64,000 nucleotides of DNA from Pseudomonas sp. HS6 (GCF_023375815.1 NZ_CP067412.1:558001-622000); one strand, 5' to 3'. Positions 26,878-36,072 are shown, counted from the first letter of the stretch. Notes: a model not told the origin generated them from the sequence alone. Translations and numbers: made by a program.

Positions 26878-28245
26878 TTACCGGACACCCTCGGCGCGCA
26901 GGGCCGAAGGGGTGAAGTCGGCAGCCTTGGCTTCGAAGCCGAATTCGAAGCTGTGCTTCTCCTCATTCTTCATGCCCAGGGCGATGTAGCGACCGGCGAT
27001 GATGTCGTAGAGCGCTTCCAGCGTGTAGGCCTGTGCCTGATGATCGTAGTAGTACTGGGCATGACCTTCGGCCACTCGCCACAACTGTCCGCGACCGTCG
27101 TAGTGATCAGCCAGCGCCACTTGCCAGCTGTCCTCGTCGATGTACATGTGGCGCTTGGCGTAGATGTGCCGCTCGCTCGGCTTGACCGTACCGATCACTT
27201 CCCAGACCCGGTGCAATTCATAACGGGTCAGGTCCTGATTGATGTGCCCGGCCTTGACGATGTCGTCGTACTTGAGCTTTGGCGAATCGAGTTTGTAGCT
27301 GTTATACGGGATGTACATTTCCTTCTTGCCGATCAGCTTCCAGTCGTAACGATCCGGAGCGCCGGAGAACATGTCGAAGTTGTCCGAAGTCCGCAGGCCA
27401 TCGGCGGCGGTACCCGGGCCGTCGTAAGCGACTTGCGGTGCACGGCGAACTCGGCGCTGGCCGGCGTTGTAGATCCATGCCAGGCGTGGCTCTTTCACCT
27501 GGTCGAGGGTTTCGTGCACCAGCAATACGTTGCCGGCCAGACGTGCCGGAGCGGTGACCGACTGCTTGAAGAAGGTCAGCACGTTGGCTGCCTGTTCCGG
27601 GTCCAGCTCCTTCATCAACTGCGGCACGGCGATCTCTTCTTCGAAGCGGATCGGTGTGTAGCTGCCGTTGGTCTGCGGGGTGACCTGGGTGATGATCCGC
27701 TTCACATTACCGCCGTGGTAACGAGTGATGTGATTCCACAACACTTCCACGCCGTTCTTTGGAATCGGGAACGCGTAGTAGCGATTGCCAGTGAAATTGG
27801 CCAGGCCGTTGCCGTCGTTGATCGTGGTCACGTTCAGTGCGCTGCGCTTGGCCGACTCGTAGATTTCCGGCGGCGCAGCGACGGTGCGGTGGGTCGGGTA
27901 GACCGGAATTTTGTAGGTTTCGGGATAGCGCTTGAACATCGCCACCTGACCCTCGGAGAGCTTGGCCTTGTACTGATCGACGTTGGCCGCGGTGATGGTG
28001 AACAGTGGTTTTTCGCTGGCGAACGGGTCGGCGAGAAAGCCCTTGCTGTCAACCGCCCCGGCATTCTTCGGAATGCCACCGGTCCAGGCCGGAATCGAGC
28101 CATCAGCGTTGCCGGCCTTCTCGGCGCCCAGCGGCGTCAGGCTGGTGCCGAGTTTGTCGGCCTCTTGCGGCGACACCGCCGCGATCACGTTGGCAGCCAG
28201 CAGGCTGAGGGCCAGAACTCCGCATTGCAGAATCATCTTGCGCAT
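26878..28245 (-). CDS. DUF1329 exported protein
   Basis: 455-aa protein with a signal peptide (MRKMILQCGVLALSLLAANV, cleavage after VIAA). The ATG at 28245 is preferred because GAGAAGG lies nine bases before it; an ATG three codons earlier abuts that site. DUF1329 proteins are distantly related to LolB/lipoprotein-sorting folds and face the periplasm or outer membrane. Seen: SLTPLGAEKAGNADGSIPAW, YETYKIPVYPTHRTVAAPPE, RVWEVIGTVKPSERHIYAKR and MYIDEDSWQVALADHYDGRG. It lies 23 bases from the DUF1302 gene and is co-transcribed. It probably helps bring a hydrophobic substrate through the envelope; the substrate is unknown. Confidence 0.85.
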   Translation of the reverse strand: MRKMILQCGVLALSLLAANVIAAVSPQEADKLGTSLTPLGAEKAGNADGSIPAWTGGIPKNAGAVDSKGFLADPFASEKPLFTITAANVDQYKAKLSEGQVAMFKRYPETYKIPVYPTHRTVAAPPEIYESAKRSALNVTTINDGNGLANFTGNRYYAFPIPKNGVEVLWNHITRYHGGNVKRIITQVTPQTNGSYTPIRFEEEIAVPQLMKELDPEQAANVLTFFKQSVTAPARLAGNVLLVHETLDQVKEPRLAWIYNAGQRRVRRAPQVAYDGPGTAADGLRTSDNFDMFSGAPDRYDWKLIGKKEMYIPYNSYKLDSPKLKYDDIVKAGHINQDLTRYELHRVWEVIGTVKPSERHIYAKRHMYIDEDSWQVALADHYDGRGQLWRVAEGHAQYYYDHQAQAYTLEALYDIIAGRYIALGMKNEEKHSFEFGFEAKAADFTPSALRAEGVR

Positions 28246-28268
28246 GGATTTCATCCTTCTCGGGCAGA

Positions 28269-30062
28269 TCAGAAGTTCACGCCGAAGCTCAGGGCCACGA
28301 AGTCACGGTCGGTGAGGACGTTGTAATCGCCGCCGAAAAAGTCGGTGTAACTGAGGCTCGCGGTGTAGGTGTTGCGGTAGTCGGCATCGACCCCGACGCT
28401 GATCGCTTTGGCGCCTTCGTTGAACAGCCCGTTGGGACCGTAACCGGAAACGTCGTGGGACCAGGACAGGTTGGGCTTGAGGTTGATCCCGCCGATCACG
28501 TTGGCGTAGTCGAGGATGGCCCGGGCGCGATAGCCCCAGGAGGTCGAGGTGACGAAACCGCCGGTGTCGCCACCGAAGCCATACTGGCCGTACACCGAAT
28601 CGCGGCCGTAACGCAGCTTGCTGCGCGACTCCAGACCGCCGACCCGGACCACCGCCGCCTCGCCGACTACGGTCAAGCGTTCGGCGCCCAGCACCTGATC
28701 GAAGAAGTGCGTGAGGGTGCTCTGCAGTTGTGTCACTTCCTTACGTCGGTAGCCTTTGTTGTCAGCGCCCGGCGACGTGGTCAGCGGCGACGCCGCGCCG
28801 CCGGCAATCGGGTTGAGCAAGGCCAGGGTCAGGTCGTTGGTATTGACCTGGACCGGAGCATTGGGCCGATAGCTGAGCTCGCCGGTCCACGCGGTGCCAG
28901 TGGGCAATGTGGTGGCGAAACTCGCGCCATACAGACGGATATCTTCGGGGTATTCGAGGTAATACTGACCGCGCCCGAGCATCACGCTTTGCGCCAGCCC
29001 CGAACCGCTGCCGGGCGCGAGGCGGTTAGCGATTCCGATCATGCCCGGCAATGCCGCCAGGGTCGACAGACCGGCCGTGGTGGTGCCGACCGTCGGTGTG
29101 CGACTGTGATAGTTGAGGAAGTAGAGACCGTATTCGGTATCGTCGCCGAGCCAGCGCAGCGCCGTACCCCACTGTCCGGAATCCCGTGCATCACGGTCAC
29201 CGCCCCGGGGTACGACCACGCCTTCGCGGGTCACCTCGATGGGTTGCCCGAAAGCTGCCGCCAGTGGCGCCAACGGAGCAATCGCCGGGCTGCCGACGGT
29301 GTAGCCGTTGTTGCAACCATCCGCCGCGACGTCGACCCCGAAGAAGGTGCCGCAGTTGTCGAGAACGGTCTGGTCCCACTCCAGTTGATAGAAGCCTTCA
29401 ACCGAGAGCTTGTCAGTCAGGCTTTGCGAGCCGAACAGCATGTTCACCGGAATCAGGCCTTCCTTGATCTCCGCGCCGGGCCGGCGGAAGGCCGAGACGT
29501 CGATCGGGTTGATGCTGTTGATCGAGTTGCCGATGAAGGTACTTTCGCCCCAGCTCACTACCTGCTTGCCGGCACGCACGGTGCCCGGCAGATCGGCAAT
29601 GGAGTAGTTGTGATAGACGAACGCATCGAGAATCTGCCCGCCGGAAGATTTGGCGCCTTCCTTGCGGCCCTTGTCGCTGATGGGCTTGAACTCGCGGTCT
29701 TCGTCCTTGAGTTCGAAGTCGTACCAGTACTTGCCGCGTACGAACACACCGGTGTCGCCGTACTTCAGTTCAAGGTCGTGGATGCCCTTGAAGATTTTGG
29801 AGAAGGTCTCGCCTTTCTTGAAGTTCAAGCGCCCGTCATCACCGGTCGAAGACTGGCCCGTACCGCCATTGACCGTGCCGACCAGCGACTTGTCCGCATC
29901 GCGCATGCCCCAGCTCGCGCCGACCGACAGCGACGAGTCGAACGTGCCTTCGATTTCCCCGATATTGAAATCGACCGCATGGGCCTGGGCACAGCAACCC
30001 AAGGCGACCGCCGCGGCCAGCGCCTGCGGTTTGAAGATGGCGCGCATTGTTGTTTTTGTCAT
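28269..30062 (-). CDS. DUF1302 outer-membrane beta-barrel-like protein
   Basis: 597-aa exported protein from the ATG at 30062, followed by a signal peptide (FKPQALAAAVALGCCAQAHA). The longer open frame to 30257 has no ribosome site and no signal peptide at its start. DUF1302 features include FDSSLSVGASWGMRDADKSL, NFKKGETFSKIFKGIHDLEL, GKQVVSWGESTFIGNSINSI and the C-terminal FVALSFGVNF ending in an aromatic residue as outer-membrane barrels do. It is the first gene of the pair with DUF1329. Such pairs occur in loci for fatty acids, alcohols and steroid-like compounds; the role here is inferred. Confidence 0.87.
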   Translation of the reverse strand: MTKTTMRAIFKPQALAAAVALGCCAQAHAVDFNIGEIEGTFDSSLSVGASWGMRDADKSLVGTVNGGTGQSSTGDDGRLNFKKGETFSKIFKGIHDLELKYGDTGVFVRGKYWYDFELKDEDREFKPISDKGRKEGAKSSGGQILDAFVYHNYSIADLPGTVRAGKQVVSWGESTFIGNSINSINPIDVSAFRRPGAEIKEGLIPVNMLFGSQSLTDKLSVEGFYQLEWDQTVLDNCGTFFGVDVAADGCNNGYTVGSPAIAPLAPLAAAFGQPIEVTREGVVVPRGGDRDARDSGQWGTALRWLGDDTEYGLYFLNYHSRTPTVGTTTAGLSTLAALPGMIGIANRLAPGSGSGLAQSVMLGRGQYYLEYPEDIRLYGASFATTLPTGTAWTGELSYRPNAPVQVNTNDLTLALLNPIAGGAASPLTTSPGADNKGYRRKEVTQLQSTLTHFFDQVLGAERLTVVGEAAVVRVGGLESRSKLRYGRDSVYGQYGFGGDTGGFVTSTSWGYRARAILDYANVIGGINLKPNLSWSHDVSGYGPNGLFNEGAKAISVGVDADYRNTYTASLSYTDFFGGDYNVLTDRDFVALSFGVNF

Positions 30063-30773
30063 GCGTCTTCCCCGGTGAGTGACAGAAGGCCCCACCCTAC
30101 TGCCGCCACACGGGGACGATAAGCGCACCAAGGAGGTATTCGCGCTGTCGCTCGAAAGGATGAATGTCCGCCTGGGACGGGGCTTTCCGCGGGACATGAA
30201 CCGGCTGGATAACCCATGATCAACGCAACGGATGATGCCCACCTCGGGGCACCGCACTATTACATGCCCCGTAACAGTGCATGTCCGGAATCGCTATTTT
30301 TCCTTTGGCCTCAGACGCTTATTCTGAGCGGGCTTTCACGGCAGACCGCCACGAAGCACCAAGTCCGCGACCGAGTCGTCGGCAACCGATTTCTGATGGA
30401 CCGAAGCGTTTTTCGCTCCATCGCCCCGGTGTTCACTGACGTTGATTTGTAGCTCCTTGATCCAACGTCTTACCTTGGCCGCTGCGTTTGCAGCGGCCTT
30501 TTTTATGGGCGATGACTTTTGAATCCAGCGCAGGACTTCACCGACAGACCGCTCTGACAAAAAAGTCCAAGGCCGTTATCGGACGTTTCTCAATGGGATG
30601 GATGAACATCCAACCCACTCTTCGCAAACCCGGAAATCTCCCTCCTCTCTGTCTGTAATCCCCTACTCCTTTCTCGGATTTGTACGAGTCGATTCCACGG
30701 TAGCCTGGAATAACAGGAAGCCCACGCCGACCTGCACCTCTTGACCGACCCGCACATTCAAAAGGACATGAAT
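30063..30773. other. 711-base space between the DUF1302 gene and the bacteriocin gene
   Basis: No convincing gene is seen; small open frames on both strands lack ribosome sites and run through hairpins. It holds a 10-base inverted repeat with one mismatch (GCACTATTAC 30253-30262 / GTAACAGTGC 30270-30279), a 6-base one at 30310-30328, and a strong rightward terminator at 30477-30504. It should contain the DUF1302 promoter on the left and the bacteriocin promoter on the right. I find no clear LexA box or PrtN-type P box near the bacteriocin. Confidence 0.6.
30477..30504 (+). terminator. Rho-independent terminator with no gene directly before it
   Basis: GGCCGCTGC-GTTT-GCAGCGGCC followed by six T. 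No plausible protein gene ends before it on the plus strand, so it may end a small RNA. Confidence 0.8.
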
Positions 30774-32897
30774 ATGCAACGACCTCCACCGCTCGAATTG
30801 GAGCCGATTCATACGACGGCGACCGCACCCGCCGGCTACGCCCCCGTACCGAGCACCCAGCAGAACGTACCTCACAGCGGCCAGTTCGGCCGGCATCCGG
30901 TGTATCCGAACAGCATCCATCGACTGATCGAGAAGTCGCGCTTGCTGGATCAGGAATACCAGGCCCGGGCCCTGCAGCTCGCTCACACCCTTGAGCAACA
31001 ACTGGCAACGACCCGGCTTGAGGGGAGCACGCATCCGCTGCCGGCCGCCGAATCGATCATACGAGAGCTCGGCGTGCGCAATACGTTGATCGCGCGCACC
31101 ACCGCCGAACTTCATCGCCAGACAGCCCTCGCCAACACCTTCTATGGTCACGATCCGCTCGGCGTGCCCCTGGAGTCGTTTTATGCCCGGGCGGTAACGA
31201 TGGAACGGCCTGTCAGGATCGACGGCATGGCGATGCAGGCCTGGGTCAACTCTTACAGAGCTGCCCACGAAGCCCGGTTGCTGACCCAGAGTCTCCAGCT
31301 GCTGAATCATCAGCAGGTGAATGTGCGCAATTGGCTGGCGTCGGTACAGGCCAGTGACCAGGCGCGAAACGCTGCCCGAGAACAGGCAGAGCGAACTGCT
31401 GCCGAACAGGCACGTATCAAAGAACAGGCACGACTCGCCGCGCTGGCCGAAGCTGCACGACTGCAAAAAGAGCAGCAGGAAATTCAGGCCCGTGAACAGG
31501 CGCGCCTTACAGCGCTGGCCGAGACGCAACGGCTCGCCGCTGAGCAAGCACACATCGCCGCCGAAGCGGCCGCGCGACAGATCGCTGCCGAACAAGCACG
31601 CCTGCAAGCGCAGGCCGATGTTCAGCGCCGCCATGAAGAGCGCCGGCTGCTGGCTGAAAAAACACGGCAGGAAAAACAGCAGAAAGCGCTGCGAAAGGCA
31701 CAGAAAAAACGCCGCAAAAAAGCGCGCAAGACCGCCCGGGAGCAAGCCCGACGGCAAGCAGAAAACGCCCTGAAAGGACAATCGCCCGTCTTTGCCAATG
31801 CCGGATCGATGGCCGCATTCGGCCCCAACTTTACCGGGCCGCTTGGCGTTTTTGGCAACAACCCGGCAACTACTCTGGCAATCAGAACGTCGCTGCGAAC
31901 GGCCATATCCCTGGCGCTGGCGGGCATCTCCACAGCGGCTGCACCGGTGATCGTCGGGTTCGCCGCTTTGCTCGTTCCCTCGGAACTTGGGAACGGCGAC
32001 CTGTTTGCTGCAAGTGTCCCGCTATCAGAACTTGCGCCTGATTTGGACACCGACCTGTACGAACTGGCGACGACCGGCGGTGAAGTCGATCTGCCGGTCA
32101 GGCTTGGCTCCAGAACGTCAGGTAACAGAGTCGAAGTTGTCGTCGTCAGCACCGATGGCGTGACAGTCCCCAGCAAAGTGCCGGTGGTACTCGCACGCTT
32201 TGACGTACAGAAAAACACTTACATTTCCACTGCTAATGCAAGCGACTCCAAAGGCCCTGTCGTTACTTGGACGCCGTTGGTAAAACCGCTGAATCCTTCG
32301 ACAGATTTGCCAGTCGCCGACACAGACTTGCCGAACTACGAAGGCGCCGATGTCACGCCTGACAGCGGACGGATCGATCCATTTCCTCAGCTTGATCAGT
32401 ACGGGTTTGATGGATGGGTTACGGTTTTCCCGATCGACTCTGGAATACCGCCGATTTTCACGATATTTCGGGATCGGCGGCAGGATCCCGGTATCGCCAG
32501 TGGGATAGGGCAAACGGTTTCAGGCAATTGGTTGGGAACAGCTGCGACGCAGCAAGGTGCGCCGATTCCGACGCAAATTGCGGATAAGCTCAGAGGTAGG
32601 GAGTTTTCGAGTTTCAGGGCATTTCGCAAGGCGTTCTGGAAGGCGGTAGGGAATGATCAAGCGTTGTTTGAACAATTCACCCCTTTCAGTAAATTTGACA
32701 TAAAAAATGGCCTCTCACCAACAGCTCCCAGGTCAGAACAAGTGGGTAGAAAAACAAAACTGGATATACATCATGTCGTACCTATCGCTGAAGGTGGTTC
32801 GGTTTACGATCTAGACAATCTTCGTGTATTAACTCCAAAACGACACATTGAAACCCATTCCGAAATGAGAAAACAAAAAAATGAAATTCAAGAATAA
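30774..32897 (+). CDS. S-type pyocin/colicin-like DNase bacteriocin
   Basis: 707-aa bacteriocin from the ATG at 30774, six bases after AGGAC; ATGs at 30741 and 30768 are too far or too close. Order: N-terminal region to about residue 190, probably receptor binding; an Ala/Glu/Gln/Arg-rich coiled coil at about 190-335; a hydrophobic segment near 370-395 (AISLALAGISTAAAPVIVGF); a pyocin-S domain at about 400-600; and a C-terminal HNH nuclease. The nuclease has REFSSFRAFRKAFWKAVGND, LDIHHVVPIAEGGSVYDLDN and LTPKRHIETH, keeping the HH...H...H metal and catalytic residues of colicin E9. It kills related strains by cutting DNA. The last 200 bases are sharply AT-rich. No lysis gene is seen. Confidence 0.93.
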   Translation: MQRPPPLELEPIHTTATAPAGYAPVPSTQQNVPHSGQFGRHPVYPNSIHRLIEKSRLLDQEYQARALQLAHTLEQQLATTRLEGSTHPLPAAESIIRELGVRNTLIARTTAELHRQTALANTFYGHDPLGVPLESFYARAVTMERPVRIDGMAMQAWVNSYRAAHEARLLTQSLQLLNHQQVNVRNWLASVQASDQARNAAREQAERTAAEQARIKEQARLAALAEAARLQKEQQEIQAREQARLTALAETQRLAAEQAHIAAEAAARQIAAEQARLQAQADVQRRHEERRLLAEKTRQEKQQKALRKAQKKRRKKARKTAREQARRQAENALKGQSPVFANAGSMAAFGPNFTGPLGVFGNNPATTLAIRTSLRTAISLALAGISTAAAPVIVGFAALLVPSELGNGDLFAASVPLSELAPDLDTDLYELATTGGEVDLPVRLGSRTSGNRVEVVVVSTDGVTVPSKVPVVLARFDVQKNTYISTANASDSKGPVVTWTPLVKPLNPSTDLPVADTDLPNYEGADVTPDSGRIDPFPQLDQYGFDGWVTVFPIDSGIPPIFTIFRDRRQDPGIASGIGQTVSGNWLGTAATQQGAPIPTQIADKLRGREFSSFRAFRKAFWKAVGNDQALFEQFTPFSKFDIKNGLSPTAPRSEQVGRKTKLDIHHVVPIAEGGSVYDLDNLRVLTPKRHIETHSEMRKQKNEIQE

Positions 32898-33144
32898 ATT
32901 TGAGGAATATACGGAAGCCGAATATGTAGCACTTATTAATCGGCTGGTCGAAGGTGATTACTCATCAGAAAAAGAGCATGACGCTATCGTCGACAACATT
33001 GTAAAAACCTCGGAACACCCAAATGGAACGGACGTTCTTTACTACCCGGAAGAGGGTACGGACGACAGTCCGGCAGGAGTTTTAGAAACCATCAAGGCTT
33101 GGCGCGCTGCCAACGGAAAACCCGGATTTAAAAACGAAGAATAG
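32881..33144 (+). CDS. Colicin E9-type immunity protein
   Basis: 87-aa acidic protein that should bind and inhibit the adjacent DNase domain. It follows the Im2/Im9 family: YTEAEYVALINRLVEG, SSEKEHDAIVDNIV and especially the conserved helix III region HPNGTDVLYYPEEGTDDSPA, then IKAWRAANGKPGFK. Its start overlaps the bacteriocin stop by 17 bases in another frame, and only an A-rich stretch precedes the ATG, so it depends on coupling or its own promoter. Codon use is AT-rich like the end of the nuclease. Confidence 0.94.
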   Translation: MKFKNKFEEYTEAEYVALINRLVEGDYSSEKEHDAIVDNIVKTSEHPNGTDVLYYPEEGTDDSPAGVLETIKAWRAANGKPGFKNEE

Positions 33145-33155
33145 AAAGCAAACAA

Positions 33156-33187
33156 CGAGCAGGCAACTCATGCCTGCTCGTCTCTCT
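33156..33187 (+). terminator. Terminator after the immunity gene
   Basis: A 10-base stem (CGAGCAGGCA / TGCCTGCTCG) with a 5-base loop, followed by TCTCTCT. The tail is weak, but the position 11 bases after the immunity stop fits. Confidence 0.65.
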
Positions 33188-33192
33188 AGGTA

Positions 33193-34104
33193 TTACAACG
33201 AATACTTCTGCAAATTCCCCATCATTTCCTTCAGCGCTTCAATGTTGTCCTTCGGATGCGCCGCGCCTTCGAAGTCGCAGATCTGCTGCCAGTGCGCCGC
33301 TACATCTTCCGGCGAGAACCCAACACGCGGATCGAAACCGGCGCCCAGGCTGCGCTCCCAGCGCACCTTGCCCATCCAGCCGCCACCGACTTCGAACAGG
33401 CCCGAGGTTTCCTGGCATTGCTCGCTGGCCAGGTACACCACCAGCGGGCTGACCAGTTCCGGTTTGAGCTGTTCGAACACTTGCGGCGGGATCAGGCCTT
33501 CGGTCATGCGCGTGCCGCCAGTGGGGGCGATGGCGTTGACCAGGATGTTGTTCTTGCGACCTTCGATGGCCAGGGTGCGGGTCAGACCGTAAAGACCGAG
33601 TTTGGCCATGCCGTAGTTGGACTGGCCGAAATTGCCGTAAATGCCCGAGGTCGACGCGGTGAAGATCACCCGGCCGTAGTTCTGCTCGCGCAGGTGCGGC
33701 CATGCGGCGCGGGTCACCTTGTAGGCGCCTTCGACGTGGACGCGGTAGACCAGATCCCAGTCGGCGTCCTCCATCTTGTGGAAGGTCTTGTCGCGCAGGA
33801 TACCGGCATTGTTGACCACCACATCGACGCTGCCGAATACATCGAGGGCGTTCTGCACCAGCTTGTCGCCGTCGGTGACCGAGTCATGGTTGGCTTCGGC
33901 GATGCCGCCGGCCTCGCGGATTTCCGCCACCACGCGGTCAGCGGCGGAAGCGTTGGCACCTTCGCCCTGGGTCGAGCCGCCGAGGTCGTTGACCAACACT
34001 TTGGCGCCCTGCTTGGCGAACAGCAAAGCGTGAGCGCGTCCCAGGCCACCACCGGCTCCGGTGATGATCACGACTTTATCTTCGAAACGCACAGACTCAT
34101 TCAT
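33193..34104 (-). CDS. SDR-family (3R)-hydroxyacyl-CoA dehydrogenase-like enzyme
   Basis: 303-aa NAD(P)-dependent oxidoreductase. The cofactor motif is VIITGAGGGLGRAHA, followed by LVNDLGGSTQGEG, NNAGILRDKTF, the catalytic serine region ASTSGIYGNFGQSNYGMAK with YxxxK, and NAIAPTGGTRMTEGL. The NDLGG insertion and the FEVGGGWMGKVRWER tail are typical of the dehydrogenase part of multifunctional enzyme type 2 (HSD17B4-like), which acts on 3-hydroxyacyl-CoA or hydroxysteroids. It is leftward and 152 bases from the hydrolase gene. The true substrate cannot be read from sequence. Confidence 0.87.
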   Translation of the reverse strand: MNESVRFEDKVVIITGAGGGLGRAHALLFAKQGAKVLVNDLGGSTQGEGANASAADRVVAEIREAGGIAEANHDSVTDGDKLVQNALDVFGSVDVVVNNAGILRDKTFHKMEDADWDLVYRVHVEGAYKVTRAAWPHLREQNYGRVIFTASTSGIYGNFGQSNYGMAKLGLYGLTRTLAIEGRKNNILVNAIAPTGGTRMTEGLIPPQVFEQLKPELVSPLVVYLASEQCQETSGLFEVGGGWMGKVRWERSLGAGFDPRVGFSPEDVAAHWQQICDFEGAAHPKDNIEALKEMMGNLQKYSL

Positions 34105-34256
34105 CGGGGCAACTCCAGCAGGCCTGAGGGACAGTGTCCCTGAGTGTCAGGCACAGAGCGTGCGGTCACAACGAACACGGTTGGGGCTGAATGGTGCGCG
34201 ATAAGGCTGGGGGATGATGAAACCGTGCAGAGGCGCAAAACGCCTCTGCCCTGTGA

Positions 34257-35159
34257 TCAGGAGCACGCCACCTTGCGCGGCGGCAACACGAAGTGATCGC
34301 GAAATTCGAGGTAGTGCTTGAGCACCTGCACCGGCGCTTCGCTTTGCGGGTAATGGCCGATGCCTGGCAACAGCACGGTGTCCGCGTCGGGAATCAACTC
34401 GCGATAACGCTCGACCATGTGCGCGCCTGAGATCGGATCGACTTCGCCATCGATCACCCGCAGCGGCACCTCAGCGCGCTGCATCGCCGCGACCCAGCGA
34501 TCACGCTGCACTCGACGTTCAGGAATATAGGTGATCAGTTTGTGCATGATTCGCGGTCCGCGATTGCACTCGATCAGGCTCCAGAAATCATCCATTTCAC
34601 TTTCACTGGGCCGGGTATCCGGGCCGAAGATCTGCCGAAAACTTTTCACCAGTGCATCGCGGGTAAACGCGCGTCCGATCATCCAGCCCAACGGGCTGAG
34701 CAACAGTTTTTGCGTCAGCAGCGGCCGATGGGTTTCCGGAAACAGACCACCGTTGAGGAACACGCAACTGGCGACCTCGATCAGGTCATCGTAATGCCGG
34801 GCCAGCAGTTCCTGGGCAACGCTGTCGCCATAGTCGTGAGCCAGAATGTGCACTGGCTGCTCGACCTGCAGATGCGCCAGCAAGGCCTGTTGCAGATCGG
34901 CCTGCTCCAGCAGGCTGTAGGTGTGATTCAGCGGTTTGGCAGAGTCGCCGAAGCCGAGCATGTCGCAGGCGATCACCCGAAAGCGCTGGGCCAGCGGCTG
35001 CCACAGGTAGTGCCAGTCCCAACTGGCGGTCGGGAAGCCGTGGATCAGCAGCAGCGGTTCGCCCTGCCCGGCCGTCCAGTAACGGATCGGCTGGCCACGG
35101 AAGACAAACGTCTGGCTGCGTTTGCGCCAGGCACTCAGAGGAATCTCGGCGAGAGGCAT
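34257..35159 (-). CDS. Alpha/beta hydrolase (epoxide hydrolase/dehalogenase-like)
   Basis: 300-aa alpha/beta-fold hydrolase. Oxyanion motif LLIHGFPTASWDW; the nucleophile is Asp in ILAHDYGDSVAQE, the family pattern of epoxide hydrolases and haloalkane dehalogenases; the catalytic acid is probably Asp in VIDGEVDPIS; the histidine is in GIGHYPQSEAPV. The cap domain carries LLTQKLLLSPLGWMIGRAF. Its ATG shares one base with the TAA of the class II aldolase gene (TAATG), so the two are coupled. It may act on the same substrate path as its neighbours. Confidence 0.85.
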   Translation of the reverse strand: MPLAEIPLSAWRKRSQTFVFRGQPIRYWTAGQGEPLLLIHGFPTASWDWHYLWQPLAQRFRVIACDMLGFGDSAKPLNHTYSLLEQADLQQALLAHLQVEQPVHILAHDYGDSVAQELLARHYDDLIEVASCVFLNGGLFPETHRPLLTQKLLLSPLGWMIGRAFTRDALVKSFRQIFGPDTRPSESEMDDFWSLIECNRGPRIMHKLITYIPERRVQRDRWVAAMQRAEVPLRVIDGEVDPISGAHMVERYRELIPDADTVLLPGIGHYPQSEAPVQVLKHYLEFRDHFVLPPRKVACS

Positions 35160-35941
35160 TAGAGTTTATACCCCGGGTCTTGTTTATCGAGTTTGCGCAG
35201 CAGCGCCGGCCAGGCCAGCGCGCCGCCCATGCCTTGAGCACTTTTGGTGACGCCGGCGATCATCGCCTTGGCGCCGGCCAGAATCTGCGGTTCGATGGCG
35301 ATCAGTTCGGCACCGCCGGTCTGCGCCATGACCTGGATGTCACAGGCACGCTGGAAGGTGAACATCATCAGGAACGTATCGGCGATGGTGCCGCCGCACG
35401 TCAGCAAGCCGTGGTTGTGCAGCATCAGGAAATTGTTTTCGCCGAGGTCGGCCTGCAACCGGGCCTTCTCTTCGTGATTGAGCGCCACGCCTTCATAAGC
35501 GTGAAAGGCCAGGCTCGACAGCACGAACAACGATTGCTGACTGATCGGCAACACGCCCTGTTTCTGCGCCGACACCGCAACGCCGGAAGCGGTGTGGGTA
35601 TGCAGCACGCAGGCCACGTCATGGCGCACCTCGTGGACGGCACTGTGAATGGTGTAACCGGCGGGATTGATCTCGTAGGGGCTGTCCATGAGCTTGTTGC
35701 CGGCCTGGTCGACCTTCACCAGACTGGACGCGGTGATCTCATGGAACATCAGGCCGAACGGGTTGATCAGGAAGTCTTCGGTGCCCGGCACCTTGGCCGA
35801 GATGTGGGTGAAGATCAGATCGTCCCAGCCATGCAGGGCGACCAGTCGATAACAGGCAGCGAGATCGACCCGGGTCTGCCACTCCGCAGCACTGACCTGA
35901 TCTTTGATATTCGAGGAAGAAGGGACGGGGGCTACGCTCAC
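35159..35941 (-). CDS. Class II aldolase/adducin family protein
   Basis: About 260-aa enzyme of the zinc-dependent class II aldolase/decarboxylase fold. Seen: LVALHGWDDLIFTHISAKVP, FLINPFGLMFHEITASSLVK, a metal-binding HTHT motif in ACVLHTHTASGVAVSA, and MLHNHGLLTCGGTIADTFLM with the second histidine pair. The GTG at 35941 is preferred, since GAGG lies eight bases upstream; the frame also opens with a GTG at 35950. These proteins split or decarboxylate hydroxy-acids; some are eukaryote-adducin-like with unknown substrates. It heads the two-gene unit with the hydrolase. Confidence 0.85.
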   Translation of the reverse strand: MSVAPVPSSSNIKDQVSAAEWQTRVDLAACYRLVALHGWDDLIFTHISAKVPGTEDFLINPFGLMFHEITASSLVKVDQAGNKLMDSPYEINPAGYTIHSAVHEVRHDVACVLHTHTASGVAVSAQKQGVLPISQQSLFVLSSLAFHAYEGVALNHEEKARLQADLGENNFLMLHNHGLLTCGGTIADTFLMMFTFQRACDIQVMAQTGGAELIAIEPQILAGAKAMIAGVTKSAQGMGGALAWPALLRKLDKQDPGYKL

Positions 35942-36072
35942 TGTATGCACCTCTGTTTTTGTTTTTTTCGGCAGGTGTCAGCAGTCTAGTCAGCCCCGGG
36001 ACTTCGCGTAGTTGCATTGGCAGCCAGCTTGATGACTGAACGAGTCAGCCATGCAAGCCGCTTGGATCCATG

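Noticed and set aside
30336..30560. A 74-codon minus-strand frame in the DUF1302-bacteriocin gap
   Set aside because: It runs through a strong terminator hairpin and lacks a ribosome site; treated as noncoding.
30600..30770. LexA box or P box before the bacteriocin gene
   Set aside because: CTGT occurs near 30650, but no ACAG follows at eight bases, and no repeated ATTGnnGT pattern is present.
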